Source: Microbispora oryzae (lineage in GTDB: Bacteria; Actinomycetota; Actinomycetes; Streptosporangiales; Streptosporangiaceae). Taken from it: a stretch of 64,000 nt of DNA. The DNA lies in NCBI RefSeq assembly GCF_017896165.1, contig NZ_JAFCNB010000012.1:1-64000 (forward strand), written 5' to 3'. The translations under genes were made by a program, and so were the position numbers. Positions 35,635-44,490 of this stretch are shown here, in pieces (the stretch's first letter is position 1; each line of letters starts with the position of its first letter). The notes beneath the pieces are model-generated. The model did not search any database. It saw only the letters and a list, made by a program, of their open reading frames with translations, and was not told where the DNA came from.

Positions 35635-36026
35635 GAGCCGGCCTCCCGTCGCGCTGTCAGGCGCGTGTATCGCTGCTGGCACGCCTGCGGGGAGTTGAAC
35701 CCCATCGCGTGTGCCATCTGCGCCCAGCTCAGCCCCGCGCTGCGGGCCGTGAAAAGCAGGCCGGCTTCGAGTCCTTCGACCTCGGCGCGCGCGGCGGGCA
35801 GGAGGGCGAGCGCGCTCAGGATGTCTTCAGGGGCTAGGTCGGCCCAGCGCCAGAGGGCGAAGTGCGCGAGGTCGACCGCCGACGGCGGGGCCGGGGAGGG
35901 GCGCCACGGGCGGGCGTCGAGCTCATCCGCGCCCAGGCTCAGAAGCCGGTCACGCGCGTCCCGCTCACGCTGGGCCTGGGCGTGGTCGGCGTGAACGCTG
36001 TGAGCGCTGTCGTGCTTGCGTTCCAT
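35631..36026 (-). CDS. Small sigma-region-4-like DNA-binding protein
   Basis: A 131-residue protein. The C-terminus carries a helix-turn-helix (GLSWAQMAHAMGFNSPQACQ then QRYTRLTARRE), the centre is helical with Trp residues (LAHFALWRWADLAPEDILSAL), the N-terminus is charged. ATG 36026 is chosen over an upstream GTG/ATG at 36044 because it leaves the palindromic spacer free. Divergent from the PEP-utilising enzyme, with two TCAAC...GTTGA dyads between the starts. Confidence 0.72.
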   Translation of the reverse strand: MERKHDSAHSVHADHAQAQRERDARDRLLSLGADELDARPWRPSPAPPSAVDLAHFALWRWADLAPEDILSALALLPAARAEVEGLEAGLLFTARSAGLSWAQMAHAMGFNSPQACQQRYTRLTARREAGS

Positions 36027-36045
36027 GCGTCTCAGAATGCACAAT

Positions 36046-36073
36046 CAACAAATTGTTGTCAACGTTCTGTTGA
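36046..36073. promoter_or_regulatory. Twin palindromes in the divergent spacer
   Basis: CAACAAATTGTTG (36046-36058) is a perfect 13-bp dyad and TCAACGTTCTGTTGA (36059-36073) a second with five-base arms; both share the CAAC...GTTG arms. They fill most of the 59-bp spacer between the regulator and the PEP-utilising enzyme, an arrangement suited to cooperative repression of both. Confidence 0.65.
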
Positions 36074-36085
36074 AGGGCCGGATGG

Positions 36086-37333
36086 ATGATCGTACCTCTC
36101 GTGGAGGCTGTCGCCGATACCTGCGGGGGCAAGGCCGGCGCACTCGGCGTGTTGCTCCGCGCGGGTCTGCCGGTTCCCGACGGCTTCGTCGTCTCGTTCG
36201 CCGCCTACCTCGCCGCCGTCCGCGACCTGGACCTCGGGCGATTCGCCGGCGAGCCGGGCGACGCCGACGCGGCGCGGCGGACGATCGAGGCCCGCCCGGT
36301 CCACGCCGCCGTGATCGATGCGCTGGGACGCGCGCTCGACCAGCTTGGCGATCCCCCCGTGGCGGTGAGGTCGTCGGCGGCCGGCGAAGACACCGGTCAG
36401 GCGTCGGCGGCCGGTCAGCATGAGAGCTTTCTCGCCGTGCACGGAGTCGGTGAGGTCGCCGAGTCCGTACGTGCCTGCTGGGCCTCGCTCTTCTCGCCGC
36501 GTGCCGTCGCCTACCGGGCCGCCGCCGGCCGTGACGGCCGACCGTCCGACGATCTTGTGATGGCCGTCATCGTCCAACGCCATCTGGACGCCGAGGTGTC
36601 CGGGGTCATGTTCACACCCGTGGACCCGAACGCCCCGACCCGGATCGAGGCGTCCTGGGGTCTCGGGCCCAGCGTCGTCGAGGGCAAGGTCACCCCTGAC
36701 ACCTATCGCGTCGCCGGGGACGGGTCGGTCATTCGCACCGTCGCGGACAAACGGACACGCCTTGACCGGCGCGGCACACAACTCGTCGTCCGCGACGTCC
36801 TCACCGTGACCCGGAACCAGCCGACGCTCGATGACGTGACCGCCGCGCAACTGGCCGAGCTGGGCGAACAGATCGCTGCCGTACTCGGTGGGCCACAGGA
36901 CATCGAGTGGGCGATCGCCGGCGGCCGCATCTGGATTCTGCAGGCACGGCCGGTCACCGCGGCACTCCCGCCACCGGTATCGCCGTCCGGCGCCTCCGAC
37001 ATCCCCGCCGCCACGCTCACCGGAACGCCGGGCAGCCACGGGACCGTGACCGGCACCGCGAGGATCGTCCGTGGTCGCGGCGACTTCGCGCGGGTGCGCC
37101 CGGGCGACATCCTCGTCTGCCCCTTCACCGACCCCGCCTGGACGCCGCTGCTCCGCATCGCCGCAGGCGTCGTCACCGAAACCGGAGGCGTGCTCTCGCA
37201 CGCCGCGATCGTCGCCCGAGAGCACGCCATCCCCGCCGTCCTCGGCATCCCGAACGCGACGAGCAGGCTCCGCGACGACACCGTCATCACCATCGACGGC
37301 GCCACCGGCACCGTCACGGCGACAGACGCGTGA
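36086..37333 (+). CDS. Compact PEP/pyruvate-binding and PEP-mobilising protein
   Basis: A 415-residue two-domain member of the PEP synthase/rifampin phosphotransferase superfamily. Residues 1-300 are the ATP-grasp domain (GGKAGALGVLLRAGLPVPDGF, AVRSSAAGEDTGQASAAGQ, VSGVMFTPVDP, the closing WILQARPV); residues about 325-412 are the swivelling phosphohistidine domain with His372 in TETGGVLSHAAIVARE. The substrate-binding middle domain of rifampin phosphotransferase (about 400 residues) and the PEP barrel of PEP synthase are both missing. It could phosphorylate a partner or a small molecule held by another protein. Its stop overlaps the histidine phosphatase start by 4 bases. Confidence 0.85.
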   Translation: MIVPLVEAVADTCGGKAGALGVLLRAGLPVPDGFVVSFAAYLAAVRDLDLGRFAGEPGDADAARRTIEARPVHAAVIDALGRALDQLGDPPVAVRSSAAGEDTGQASAAGQHESFLAVHGVGEVAESVRACWASLFSPRAVAYRAAAGRDGRPSDDLVMAVIVQRHLDAEVSGVMFTPVDPNAPTRIEASWGLGPSVVEGKVTPDTYRVAGDGSVIRTVADKRTRLDRRGTQLVVRDVLTVTRNQPTLDDVTAAQLAELGEQIAAVLGGPQDIEWAIAGGRIWILQARPVTAALPPPVSPSGASDIPAATLTGTPGSHGTVTGTARIVRGRGDFARVRPGDILVCPFTDPAWTPLLRIAAGVVTETGGVLSHAAIVAREHAIPAVLGIPNATSRLRDDTVITIDGATGTVTATDA

Positions 37334-37992
37334 CTGATCACTTCCATGCCCGCACGGACCCCGCTCCCAAGCTACGCATGACCACTCGACGCCTTTACCT
37401 GGCACGTCACGGCGCGGCGGACGCGTTCGGGGAACTCACCGACATCGGGCGCCGGCAGGCGGGCCTGCTGGGCGAACGACTCGCCGGAGTGCCGGTCGAC
37501 GCCGTGTGGCACTCTCCGCTACCGCGTGCCACAGCAAGCGCGTACGAGCTCGCCCGTCATCTGCCGAACGCGCCCGTGGCAGAGGCCGCCGAACTCGTCG
37601 ACCATGTGCCCTACGTTCCCAGCGTGGCCGAAACGCCCCCATCGTGGGTCGGCTTCTTCGACGGCTACGACGAGACCGAGGCGGCGTCGGGGCAGAGGCT
37701 GGCCGAGGCCCTGGTCGCCCGGTTCGCGAAGGTCACCGACGCGACCGCGAAAGGGAGCCGGCCCGGCACACATGAGGTCCTGGTGACGCACGCCTACCCG
37801 ATCGCGTGGCTGGTGCGGCACGCACTGGACGCGCCGCCGGCCCGATGGCTCGGGTTGAACAGTGCCAACGCCGCGCTGACGGTCATCGAGTACCGCGACG
37901 GCCTGCCGCCCACAATCGTGATGTTCAACGACACGAGCCACCTCCCGCGCGACCTCCGCTGGACCGGGTTCCCCGAAGGCATCAGGCCGTGA
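37330..37992 (+). CDS. Histidine phosphatase family protein
   Basis: A 220-residue phosphoglycerate mutase-like phosphatase. The catalytic RHG motif is LARHGAADAFGELTDIG (His27), followed by VWHSPLPRATASAYELA and the second His in VLVTHAYPIAWLVRHAL. GTG 37330 overlaps the upstream TGA; ATG 37378 is an alternative giving 204 residues. Being translationally coupled to a phosphotransfer enzyme, it may remove the phosphate that the upstream protein adds. Confidence 0.83.
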   Translation: MTDHFHARTDPAPKLRMTTRRLYLARHGAADAFGELTDIGRRQAGLLGERLAGVPVDAVWHSPLPRATASAYELARHLPNAPVAEAAELVDHVPYVPSVAETPPSWVGFFDGYDETEAASGQRLAEALVARFAKVTDATAKGSRPGTHEVLVTHAYPIAWLVRHALDAPPARWLGLNSANAALTVIEYRDGLPPTIVMFNDTSHLPRDLRWTGFPEGIRP

Positions 37993-38039
37993 GGTGGCTC
38001 CCCTGCCATCCGTACGCGCCGAGGGGGGTCCGAGAAGGG

Positions 38040-38073
38040 CCGGGGGTGGCGCCCGAGCGGGCGCCACCCCCGG
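38040..38073. terminator. Bidirectional terminator between converging genes
   Basis: A perfect 15-bp G/C-rich stem (38040-38054 with 38059-38073), loop GAGC, between the histidine phosphatase and the leftward esterase gene. Confidence 0.75.
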
Positions 38074-38087
38074 GTGAATCTCGTTGA

Positions 38088-39458
38088 TCAGGCGACGGTG
38101 CAGGGGCTTCCGTTGAGGGTGAACGCCGAGGGCTTGGCGGCGTTGCCGGTGTGAGTGGCCTGGAAGCCGATCTCAGTGGTGGCTCCGGGCGCCAGCGAGC
38201 CGTTGTAGCTGACGTTCGTCGCGGTTACCTGGCCACTGGTGGGCGAGTAGGTGGCGTTCCACCCGTTGGTGATGGTCTGTCCGCCGGGGAGGGTGAAGAC
38301 CAGCGACCAACCGTTGATGGCGGAGGAGCCGGTGTTGGTGATGCTGAAGTTCTCCGTCAGGCCGTTGTTCCAGGCGTTGACGGTCGCGCTGACGCGGCAG
38401 GCGCCAGATCCGCCGGTGGGCGAGGTGGACGGCGAGGCGGACGGCGAGGCGGAAGGTGACGCCGAGGGCGAAGCGGAAGGCGACGCCGACGGGGACTGGG
38501 ACGGGGAGGCGGAAGGAGATGTCGTCGGACCGGACTGGAACTGCGTGAAGAACTTCCAGACCTCTCCCGAAGTCCAGGTCCTGGCGCCGCTGGTGGAGGT
38601 GGAACCATCGTTCGGAGAGGGCGTGTGATCACCGTCGAACGCGGCCCACACGACCGGGTACCCGGCCCGGCAGCCCGAGTAGGCGGTGATGATGTGCGTC
38701 AGGCTGCCCTGCGAGGGCTCCCGCGGGTTCATGGGGGTGCAGCCGTTGTTCGCGACGAACCTGTCACGGAGCGACCGTCCGTTGGAAATGTTGAGCACCG
38801 AGTCGTGGATGCCGTGGATGCCCATGTACGCGACGGGCTGCGTGCCGCCGCTGCATCCGCTGAGCTGCGCGCCGGAGTAGACCGCGACCGCACGGAAGAC
38901 CGTCGGCCGGGCACACGCGACCGCGAAGCTCATCGCGCCGCCGTAGCTCCACCCCAGGGCGAAGCGCTGCGTCGTGTCGACACAGAGATCGCCCTCGACA
39001 CGCTTCAGCACGTCGTCGGTGAAGGTCAGGTCTTCACCGTTGGTGTTGCCCCAGCCGTTGTTGATGCCCTGGGGCGCGATGAAGATCGTGCTGTTGTTGG
39101 AGAGCTGCTTGAGCCCGTAGTAGGCCCAGACGGCTCCGTCCGACCCGCCCGAGTCGACGATCTGGGCGGTGCCGTTCAACCAGTGATACGCCATGATCAA
39201 CCGGTAGGGGCGGCTGCTGTCGTAGTTGTCGGGAATCCGGAGAATCCAGCTGCGATTCTTGCCGCTGGTTGTAATCGTCTGCGCACCGCTTCTCAGCGTC
39301 GGTGTCTTGCCGCATCCGGCGGTCGCCGCTGCGACGGCATTGGTCGAGGACGACGTCGTCGCGCTCAGGCTGTCGCTCAGCGCCATTCGTCCCGTACCCA
39401 GGACGAGCAGCGCGGCGGCCGTGATAGTGGCGAACATGGATCTCGGTCTCAACTTCAC
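38088..39458 (-). CDS. Secreted CE1-type esterase with CBM2 cellulose-binding module
   Basis: A 456-residue exported esterase of the PHB-depolymerase/feruloyl-acetylxylan esterase group. Signal peptide 1-30; catalytic domain about 45-312 with nucleophile Ser171 in ALGWSYGGAM and a His in FDGDHTPSPND; then a Ser-Pro-Ala repeat linker (SPSASPS units, about 315-350) and a C-terminal CBM2 (about 355-456, ACRVSATVNAWNNGLTENFS, NGWSLVFTLPGGQTI). The module would anchor it on cellulose while it removes ester side groups from plant polymers. The linker DNA is a run of imperfect tandem repeats. With the GH59 enzyme it points to plant or soil-glycan breakdown. Confidence 0.88.
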   Translation of the reverse strand: MKLRPRSMFATITAAALLVLGTGRMALSDSLSATTSSSTNAVAAATAGCGKTPTLRSGAQTITTSGKNRSWILRIPDNYDSSRPYRLIMAYHWLNGTAQIVDSGGSDGAVWAYYGLKQLSNNSTIFIAPQGINNGWGNTNGEDLTFTDDVLKRVEGDLCVDTTQRFALGWSYGGAMSFAVACARPTVFRAVAVYSGAQLSGCSGGTQPVAYMGIHGIHDSVLNISNGRSLRDRFVANNGCTPMNPREPSQGSLTHIITAYSGCRAGYPVVWAAFDGDHTPSPNDGSTSTSGARTWTSGEVWKFFTQFQSGPTTSPSASPSQSPSASPSASPSASPSASPSASPSTSPTGGSGACRVSATVNAWNNGLTENFSITNTGSSAINGWSLVFTLPGGQTITNGWNATYSPTSGQVTATNVSYNGSLAPGATTEIGFQATHTGNAAKPSAFTLNGSPCTVA

Positions 39459-40130
39459 GCAACTCCCTTGGCGGTTCGAAAATCGACTTTCATCGATAGA
39501 GAATCCATTTGTTTTTCTTCACCTGGTGGAGCGTCGTCAGCCGGCATGTGCATTGCCGGCCAAGCCGGTCTCCCCGGACGGATTCGAACGCTAAGTGAGC
39601 CCACCGTCAGTCGACCCGGAGCGGCGCGGCGACCGACCGTCGTCGGCGTATGCGTGCTCGCCCCTTCCCTGCTGCAGAAGAGCAGGGCGAGTTCAGCTTC
39701 CCGTTAGCGTCAGCACGGCGCTTGCCGGCCTGTGCTGGGATCTGCCGATCCCAATCAGTTCCGCCTGGCGTGGAGCCGGCGCCATGTTATCGCTAACAGT
39801 GACGGGGGCGGCCAAGTTCTCCTCTCTACCGGGCGACCGAAATTGGTGGTGGTGAAGCGGAGCAAATATGACGTCATGAGATATGTCAAGGAGCTTGCCT
39901 TCTCCTCGCGAGCCTCTCGCCGGCGGCCGTCCATTTCTTCGGTTTTGACCAGGGAAGAGGCGGCGGCTGCCGTTGACGCCCGCGATGAAACTTCCATCGT
40001 CGATGTCCTGGTGTCTCCGGCGACGAGGCCGCCCGTTTCGCCGCCTGTGCGCAGACGGGGTGGTGGGGCTTCGAGAGATCGATCGTCCGGCGACCGACGA
40101 GCAGTGGCCCCCGGCGCGGGCAGCGTGGGC
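39459..40130. other. Gene-poor stretch upstream of the Fic relic
   Basis: The left end should hold the esterase promoter. A hairpin GCCGGCA...TGCCGGC lies near 39540-39560. From about 39849 a plus-strand frame reads VVVKRSKYDVMRYVKELAFS and onwards in a protein-like way without a clear family; it may be an antitoxin-like or N-terminal remnant belonging with the Fic relic. Nothing intact is seen. Confidence 0.4.
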
Positions 40131-40966
40131 GAGCACGTGCCCCGCCTTACTGCCAGGGCGATTGTCGGCTCCAACACGATCGAAGTCATGCGGCGTCGGT
40201 CGAGGATGTTGAGGCGCCCATGGCCGGAGAAGTTCCGCTCGAAACGAGCGACGCGACGCGCAGGGAGCTGGAGGGCCACCAGCGCGCCATGACTTACATT
40301 CAGGCGCTGTCTGATGCCGGCGAGGAGTTCGGCTACGACTTGGGTCTGATAAATGTCCTGCATTCCATGATTCAGGAGCATCATCCGAACAAGCGGCCAG
40401 GTCGATTGCGTCAGGGGCCTGTCCATGTTACGAGTCCTGATGATCCTGCCGTGCCGGCATACACCGGGCCGGAGCACGGACTGGTCCCAGCGCTCATGCA
40501 GGAATTGATCCAGTGGCTCAATGAGGGGGATCGGGATTCTCCGGTTCACGTCCGGGCGTCAATGGCACACCTGAACCTGGTGAAGATTCACCCATGGGCG
40601 GAACACCTACGCCTATCACAAAATATTGGAGGACGTGGGAGGCGCCGTATGGAGCCCCGAGCGTGATACGCGCCCATGGATGAAATTCTGCTTGCGTGCC
40701 CACCACCTACAGGCTCAGCAGGCGAAACGCGGGGTGGATCTGTTGAGCCGGGCATGCGTCGCTCTCTCGGACGCCGCAGTCGCCGACGGCCTCGACGAGC
40801 GAGTCGCCGAGACATTCGAGAGATGTGCCGGCTGCGCTGGTTGGAGCCTCAGGGGCAGGCGAGGGGAAGGTATTACGTCGCCGGGCCGGCTATGCGACCG
40901 ATTCGCGAGGCCGTCAAGCAATCTACACATCGGTATGCCGATCCTTACGCCGAGCGTCATCCGTGA
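40131..40966 (+). pseudogene. Fic-domain gene, broken in three places
   Basis: Segments of one Fic protein lie in successive frames: PRLTARAIVGSNTIE (to 40184); after a one-base loss, SVEDVEAPMAGEVPLE on through RAMTYIQALSD, VRASMAHLNLVKIHPW (to 40597); after a deletion, YAYHKILEDVGGAVWSPERD, RPWMKFCLRAHHLQAQ (from 40608); then in a third frame MCRLRWLEPQGQARGRYYVA to the stop at 40966. The deletion removes the part that should follow HPW, i.e. the GNGR half of the catalytic HPFxxGNGRxxR motif and an estimated 35-40 further codons, so AMP-transfer activity is certainly lost. Intact relatives AMPylate proteins and often act as toxins. Confidence 0.8.
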
Positions 40967-40997
40967 TCGGCGGCCGATACCCGCGGAAACCCGTCCC

Positions 40998-42137
40998 TCA
41001 GCCCGGCTCGCTGATCGGTTCTGTGGGCCACTCTCGGATGAGGCCCTGGACGGATCCCGTCCGGGAAGCGCGCTCGATCGCGTCAACGAGCCGGTGCCGC
41101 GCGAGGGCGTAGTCGAAGCCGGGGACGGTGTCGGTGCCGTTGCGAAGGTCCTTCGCGAGGGCCGCGTAGGTCTGCGCGACATTCTGCGTGAGTGCTGGCA
41201 GGGCGCGGGGGATCGGATCGAAGTAACGATCTGGCACGACGAGCTCGGCGACGGCGGTGTCGCCGCCTCGACCCCCTTCCAGTCTCATGTCCGCCACCTG
41301 CAGGTTCCCGTTGACGCCTGGCGCGGTCAGGACGAGATCGCCCTCGGTGCCGTTGATCTCCCAACGCAGGTTGTTTCCCCGCGAGAAGCCGCCGCGGTAG
41401 AAGAAGGACACGGCCGCGCCGCCGTCCAGTGTCCCCGTGACGGACAGTTGGTCGGCCGTCGTCACTGGAATCGTGGTCCCCTCATCCACCACCTGGACTT
41501 CCTTGCGGCCGTTGACGAGGTTGGCCGAGACACGGGCGAAGTCTCCCAGTGCGAAGTTGAGCGCCTCAAGGGCGTGCAGGCCCGCCGCGGTCAAAAGTGT
41601 CGCTCCGTTGGCCGCGTCGAAGATGTAGGCGTGGGCGCGGTCGGTTTCCGGCCCCCAGGAAAGCCCCGACCCGATCATCGCCGTGCCGAGCACCCGGCCG
41701 ACGTAACCGTCCGCGACCAGGTCACGCGCGTAACGGACCACCGGGGAGAAGCGGGCCTGCAGCCCGATCACGGTCCGGACGCCCGCGGCCCGGGCCCGCT
41801 CGGCCAGATCGGCCGCCTCAGAAAGATTCACTCCCAACGGCCATTCGCTGTAGACCATCTTTCCGGCCTCCAGCGCCGCCGAGACGAGAGCGTGGTGGTG
41901 GGTCACCTTCACCGCCACCACCACCAGATCGACATCTGGATGGGCGATCAGGTCCCTGTGGTCGTCGAAGGCCGCCGGCACGCCGAATTCCGCCGCGGCA
42001 CGCTCGGCGGACTCTCGGCGAGAGGTGCTGATGGCGCGTAGTTCGTAGTCAGGAAGAGCCTTGAGCGCGGGGACGTGGCTGATCGCCGCCCATCCTGGCG
42101 AACTCGCCCCGATAATGCCGATGCCGATCTTCTTCAT
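40998..42137 (-). CDS. Gfo/Idh/MocA-family oxidoreductase
   Basis: A 379-residue NAD(P)-dependent dehydrogenase. Rossmann part: IGIGIIGASSPGWAAISHVP, DLVVVAVKVTHHHALVSAALEAGK, with the EKP-type motif replaced by YSEWPLGVN; C-terminal sheet domain with GLHALEALNFALG and HxxxD-like residues. The EWPLG variant is found in galactose-repressor (Gal80)-like members. Last gene of a leftward run led by a TetR gene (44351). Probably acts on a sugar or inositol-like substrate, or as a sensor. Confidence 0.85.
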   Translation of the reverse strand: MKKIGIGIIGASSPGWAAISHVPALKALPDYELRAISTSRRESAERAAAEFGVPAAFDDHRDLIAHPDVDLVVVAVKVTHHHALVSAALEAGKMVYSEWPLGVNLSEAADLAERARAAGVRTVIGLQARFSPVVRYARDLVADGYVGRVLGTAMIGSGLSWGPETDRAHAYIFDAANGATLLTAAGLHALEALNFALGDFARVSANLVNGRKEVQVVDEGTTIPVTTADQLSVTGTLDGGAAVSFFYRGGFSRGNNLRWEINGTEGDLVLTAPGVNGNLQVADMRLEGGRGGDTAVAELVVPDRYFDPIPRALPALTQNVAQTYAALAKDLRNGTDTVPGFDYALARHRLVDAIERASRTGSVQGLIREWPTEPISEPG

Positions 42138-42247
42138 GTGCTTTCCCCCAATGGTGGAGCCGGATGCGGTTGCGTTCCGGGTGTTGTGCCGAGACGTGCC
42201 GGAAGAAAGAAGGCACCCGGATGCGCCGGTACGGCCGGCGGGCGCCC

Positions 42248-43189
42248 TCAGAATTCGAGGACGAGTCGTCCCCGGATGCCGCCGCCTTCAAGAAGGCGGT
42301 GGGCCTCGGGGGCCTGCTCGGGGGCGAACGTGGCGGCGACGCGCAGGGTCACCGCTCCGGCATCCGCCAGGCCGCGCAATTGATCGAGTTTGTCCCGGCG
42401 ACCGCGATAATCGGGGACGTAGACGGCGTGAAAGGTGATGCCACGCTCAGGGGCGCCGAAAGCGTGGGTGCCGCGGAGGGCCGCGACGCTCCCGCCGTCC
42501 CGCAGCGCGGTCACCAGGGGCCTCCCGTTGAGCGCGCCATCGGCCAGCCCGTCCACACCTTCGGGTACTGCCTGGCGGATGCGGGCGCCGACGTCGTCTC
42601 CCCGGGCCACGACGAGATCCGCGCCCAGAGATCGGACGAGGTCCTCGTCGGCCGGTGAAGCGTCGGCGACGACGCGCAAGCCGTCCGCCTTCGCCAACTG
42701 GACCATGTAGCCGCCGAACCCTCCCGCCGCACCGGTCACCGCCAGGGTCTGTCCGGGTGACAGGGCCAGCAGGTCGAGTGCCAGGCGGGCGGTGAGACCG
42801 TTCAACGGAAGGGTCGACGCCTCGGCGTGGCCGGTGCCGACCGGGGCCCTGGTCACCCATGACGCGGGCAGGACCACATACTCGGCATAGGCGCCGCCGA
42901 GCGGTCCGTTCGGCATGACCATGGCCATCACCCGGTCGCCGATCCGCAAATCGGTGACGGTGCCTTTCCCGATCTCGTCCACGACTCCGGCCGCGTCCTG
43001 ACCGGGGATGTACGGAGGCAGCACGCCGGGCAGAGAGGTGAGGCCCGCACGCATGAGCGTGTCCGTCGGATTGACCGCCGCGGCGTGTACGCGGACGCGC
43101 ACTTCACCCGTGCCCGCGTGTGGTTCGGGAACGTCGACGACCTGGAGCACCTCCGGGCCCCCGAACGCCATGGCGCCTACCGCTTTCAT
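42248..43189 (-). CDS. NADPH:quinone reductase-like MDR enzyme
   Basis: A 313-residue zinc-less medium-chain dehydrogenase: AAVNPTDTLMRAG, PPYIPGQDAAGVVDEIG, and the cofactor motif VTGAAGGFGGYMVQLAKADG. No zinc cysteines. Reduces quinones or enones using NADPH. It is 60 bases downstream of the NTF2-like gene and 110 bases upstream of the Gfo/Idh gene, all leftward, so probably one operon under the TetR protein. Confidence 0.87.
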   Translation of the reverse strand: MKAVGAMAFGGPEVLQVVDVPEPHAGTGEVRVRVHAAAVNPTDTLMRAGLTSLPGVLPPYIPGQDAAGVVDEIGKGTVTDLRIGDRVMAMVMPNGPLGGAYAEYVVLPASWVTRAPVGTGHAEASTLPLNGLTARLALDLLALSPGQTLAVTGAAGGFGGYMVQLAKADGLRVVADASPADEDLVRSLGADLVVARGDDVGARIRQAVPEGVDGLADGALNGRPLVTALRDGGSVAALRGTHAFGAPERGITFHAVYVPDYRGRRDKLDQLRGLADAGAVTLRVAATFAPEQAPEAHRLLEGGGIRGRLVLEF

Positions 43190-43249
43190 GCGTCCTCCAG
43201 AGTCCGGGCCGCGTGCCGAAGTCGTGGACCGGTATATGTGTCCGAGAGC

Positions 43250-43690
43250 TCATACATCGGGAAGGCCGCCTTCGAACGGATCGATCCGCAGGCGGGTCAA
43301 TCTTGTGGTGTGGATGCGCCAGCGGCCGTCGATCCGCCGGTATCGGTCGTGGTAGTGCCCATAACCCCGCATTCCTCTCGGGGCGCCGCCCTCGTCGGGG
43401 AAGACGATGTAGTCGCGCATGCCCCAGATCCCGGTGGCCTCGCCGGGGCCGGTGATGTCTATCTCGGGCATGGACCCGCTGTGCACCGACACGGCGTCCC
43501 CGAGCCATGCGCGGGTGACGGAGATGAACTCGTCGACTGTCCTGACGCCGCCGATGTCGATGCGCGCGTCTGCCGTGAACACCTCACGGCAGACGCCCCA
43601 ATCCTTGGTGTCGATGTATCGGAAATAACGGGCCTTGAGCTGCCTGATCTCCTCGATGTCCAAGAGAAGCCGAAGCCGGTCGTCCTCCAA
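43250..43690 (-). CDS. SnoaL/NTF2-like protein
   Basis: A 146-residue cone-fold protein: LLLDIEEIRQLKARYFRYID, WGVCREVFTADARIDIGG, YHDRYRRIDGRWRIHTTRLTRLRID. Relatives are polyketide cyclases, scytalone-dehydratase-like enzymes or ring hydroxylation subunits. I start it at TTG 43690, which follows AAGGAGG closely; the frame extends to 43804 over the 3' end of the TetR gene without homology. Middle gene of the TetR-led operon. Confidence 0.8.
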   Translation of the reverse strand: MEDDRLRLLLDIEEIRQLKARYFRYIDTKDWGVCREVFTADARIDIGGVRTVDEFISVTRAWLGDAVSVHSGSMPEIDITGPGEATGIWGMRDYIVFPDEGGAPRGMRGYGHYHDRYRRIDGRWRIHTTRLTRLRIDPFEGGLPDV

Positions 43691-43769
43691 GATGCCTCCT
43701 TCGCGGTCGCGGCCTCCACCGCCAACCAAAAATCTTGAATGATCGTTACATATTCGGGGTGTGAAAAAC

Positions 43770-44351
43770 TCAGTCGAGGCAGCCCAGGGCCACCTCCGCA
43801 ACACGCATCAGCGATCCTCGATCGGTATTGATCGCGCCCATGACCCGCAGGCCGTGGACGGTCGTCAGAAGAAAGCGCGCCAGGTCTCTCGCGTCGCGCT
43901 CGGGCGTCACCTGACCGCTCTTCTGGGCCTTTCCGATCAGCTCGACCAGTGCGTCCTCCAGTGACGTGGTCGTCGCCCTTACACGCTTCGCGACCTCGGG
44001 GTCGTGCGGCAGTCGCTCCGTCGTGGCGCTGACGATGAGGCAGGACAACCGCTCGCCGTCGCGAACGACCTCGTCCACCACGCCGACCAGCACGGCGCGG
44101 ATCAGGTCCCGTGCGGGTGCGCCACTGTCGAGAAGTTCGATCAGCGGGACCGCGTACTGCTCGCGGTAGCGGTCCATGACCGCCAGGTAGAGACCGTCTT
44201 TGCTGCCGAACGCCGCGTACAGCGATCCGCGCCCAATTCCCGTGGCGTCAACCAGGTCCTGAACCGAGGTCCCCTCGTATCCCCTCCGGCGGAAGGCGGA
44301 CATGGCCGCCTCCAGGGCGGCCTCGGTGTCGAACTCCCTGATTCGAGCCAT
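43770..44351 (-). CDS. TetR-family regulator (AcrR-like)
   Basis: A 193-residue TetR protein: MARIREFDTEAALEAAMSAF, RRRGYEGTSVQDLVDATGIGRGSLYAAFGSKDGLY, then the effector domain. This start at 44351 matches the family; the frame opens 12 codons earlier inside a probable operator. First gene of a leftward series NTF2-like, quinone reductase, Gfo/Idh, so it likely regulates its own operon. Confidence 0.87.
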   Translation of the reverse strand: MARIREFDTEAALEAAMSAFRRRGYEGTSVQDLVDATGIGRGSLYAAFGSKDGLYLAVMDRYREQYAVPLIELLDSGAPARDLIRAVLVGVVDEVVRDGERLSCLIVSATTERLPHDPEVAKRVRATTTSLEDALVELIGKAQKSGQVTPERDARDLARFLLTTVHGLRVMGAINTDRGSLMRVAEVALGCLD

Positions 44352-44357
44352 GTCGGT

Positions 44358-44384
44358 ACCGTACGGATATCTGGAACGTCCGGT
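44358..44384. promoter_or_regulatory. Inverted repeat upstream of the TetR-led operon
   Basis: ACCGTACG (44358-44365) and CGTCCGGT (44377-44384) pair at 7 of 8 positions around 11 bases, just before the TetR start. Candidate autoregulatory operator. Confidence 0.5.
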
Positions 44385-44490
44385 CAAGTATTTGTGGCTA
44401 CGGTCACGGAACCGAATAAGAGAAACGGTGCGGGGATGCCCTGGCGGCGCGCGTCAGGGCATCCCCGTCCGAGGTTGTCGGCGTACGGGA

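Noticed and set aside
38419-38522. Short tandem repeats that could suggest a CRISPR or regulatory array
   Set aside because: They encode the Ser-Pro-Ala linker of the esterase in frame, without spacers.
39575-39600. GGATTCGAAC motif suggesting a tRNA on the minus strand
   Set aside because: The flanking bases do not form a T-stem and nothing else folds as a tRNA.
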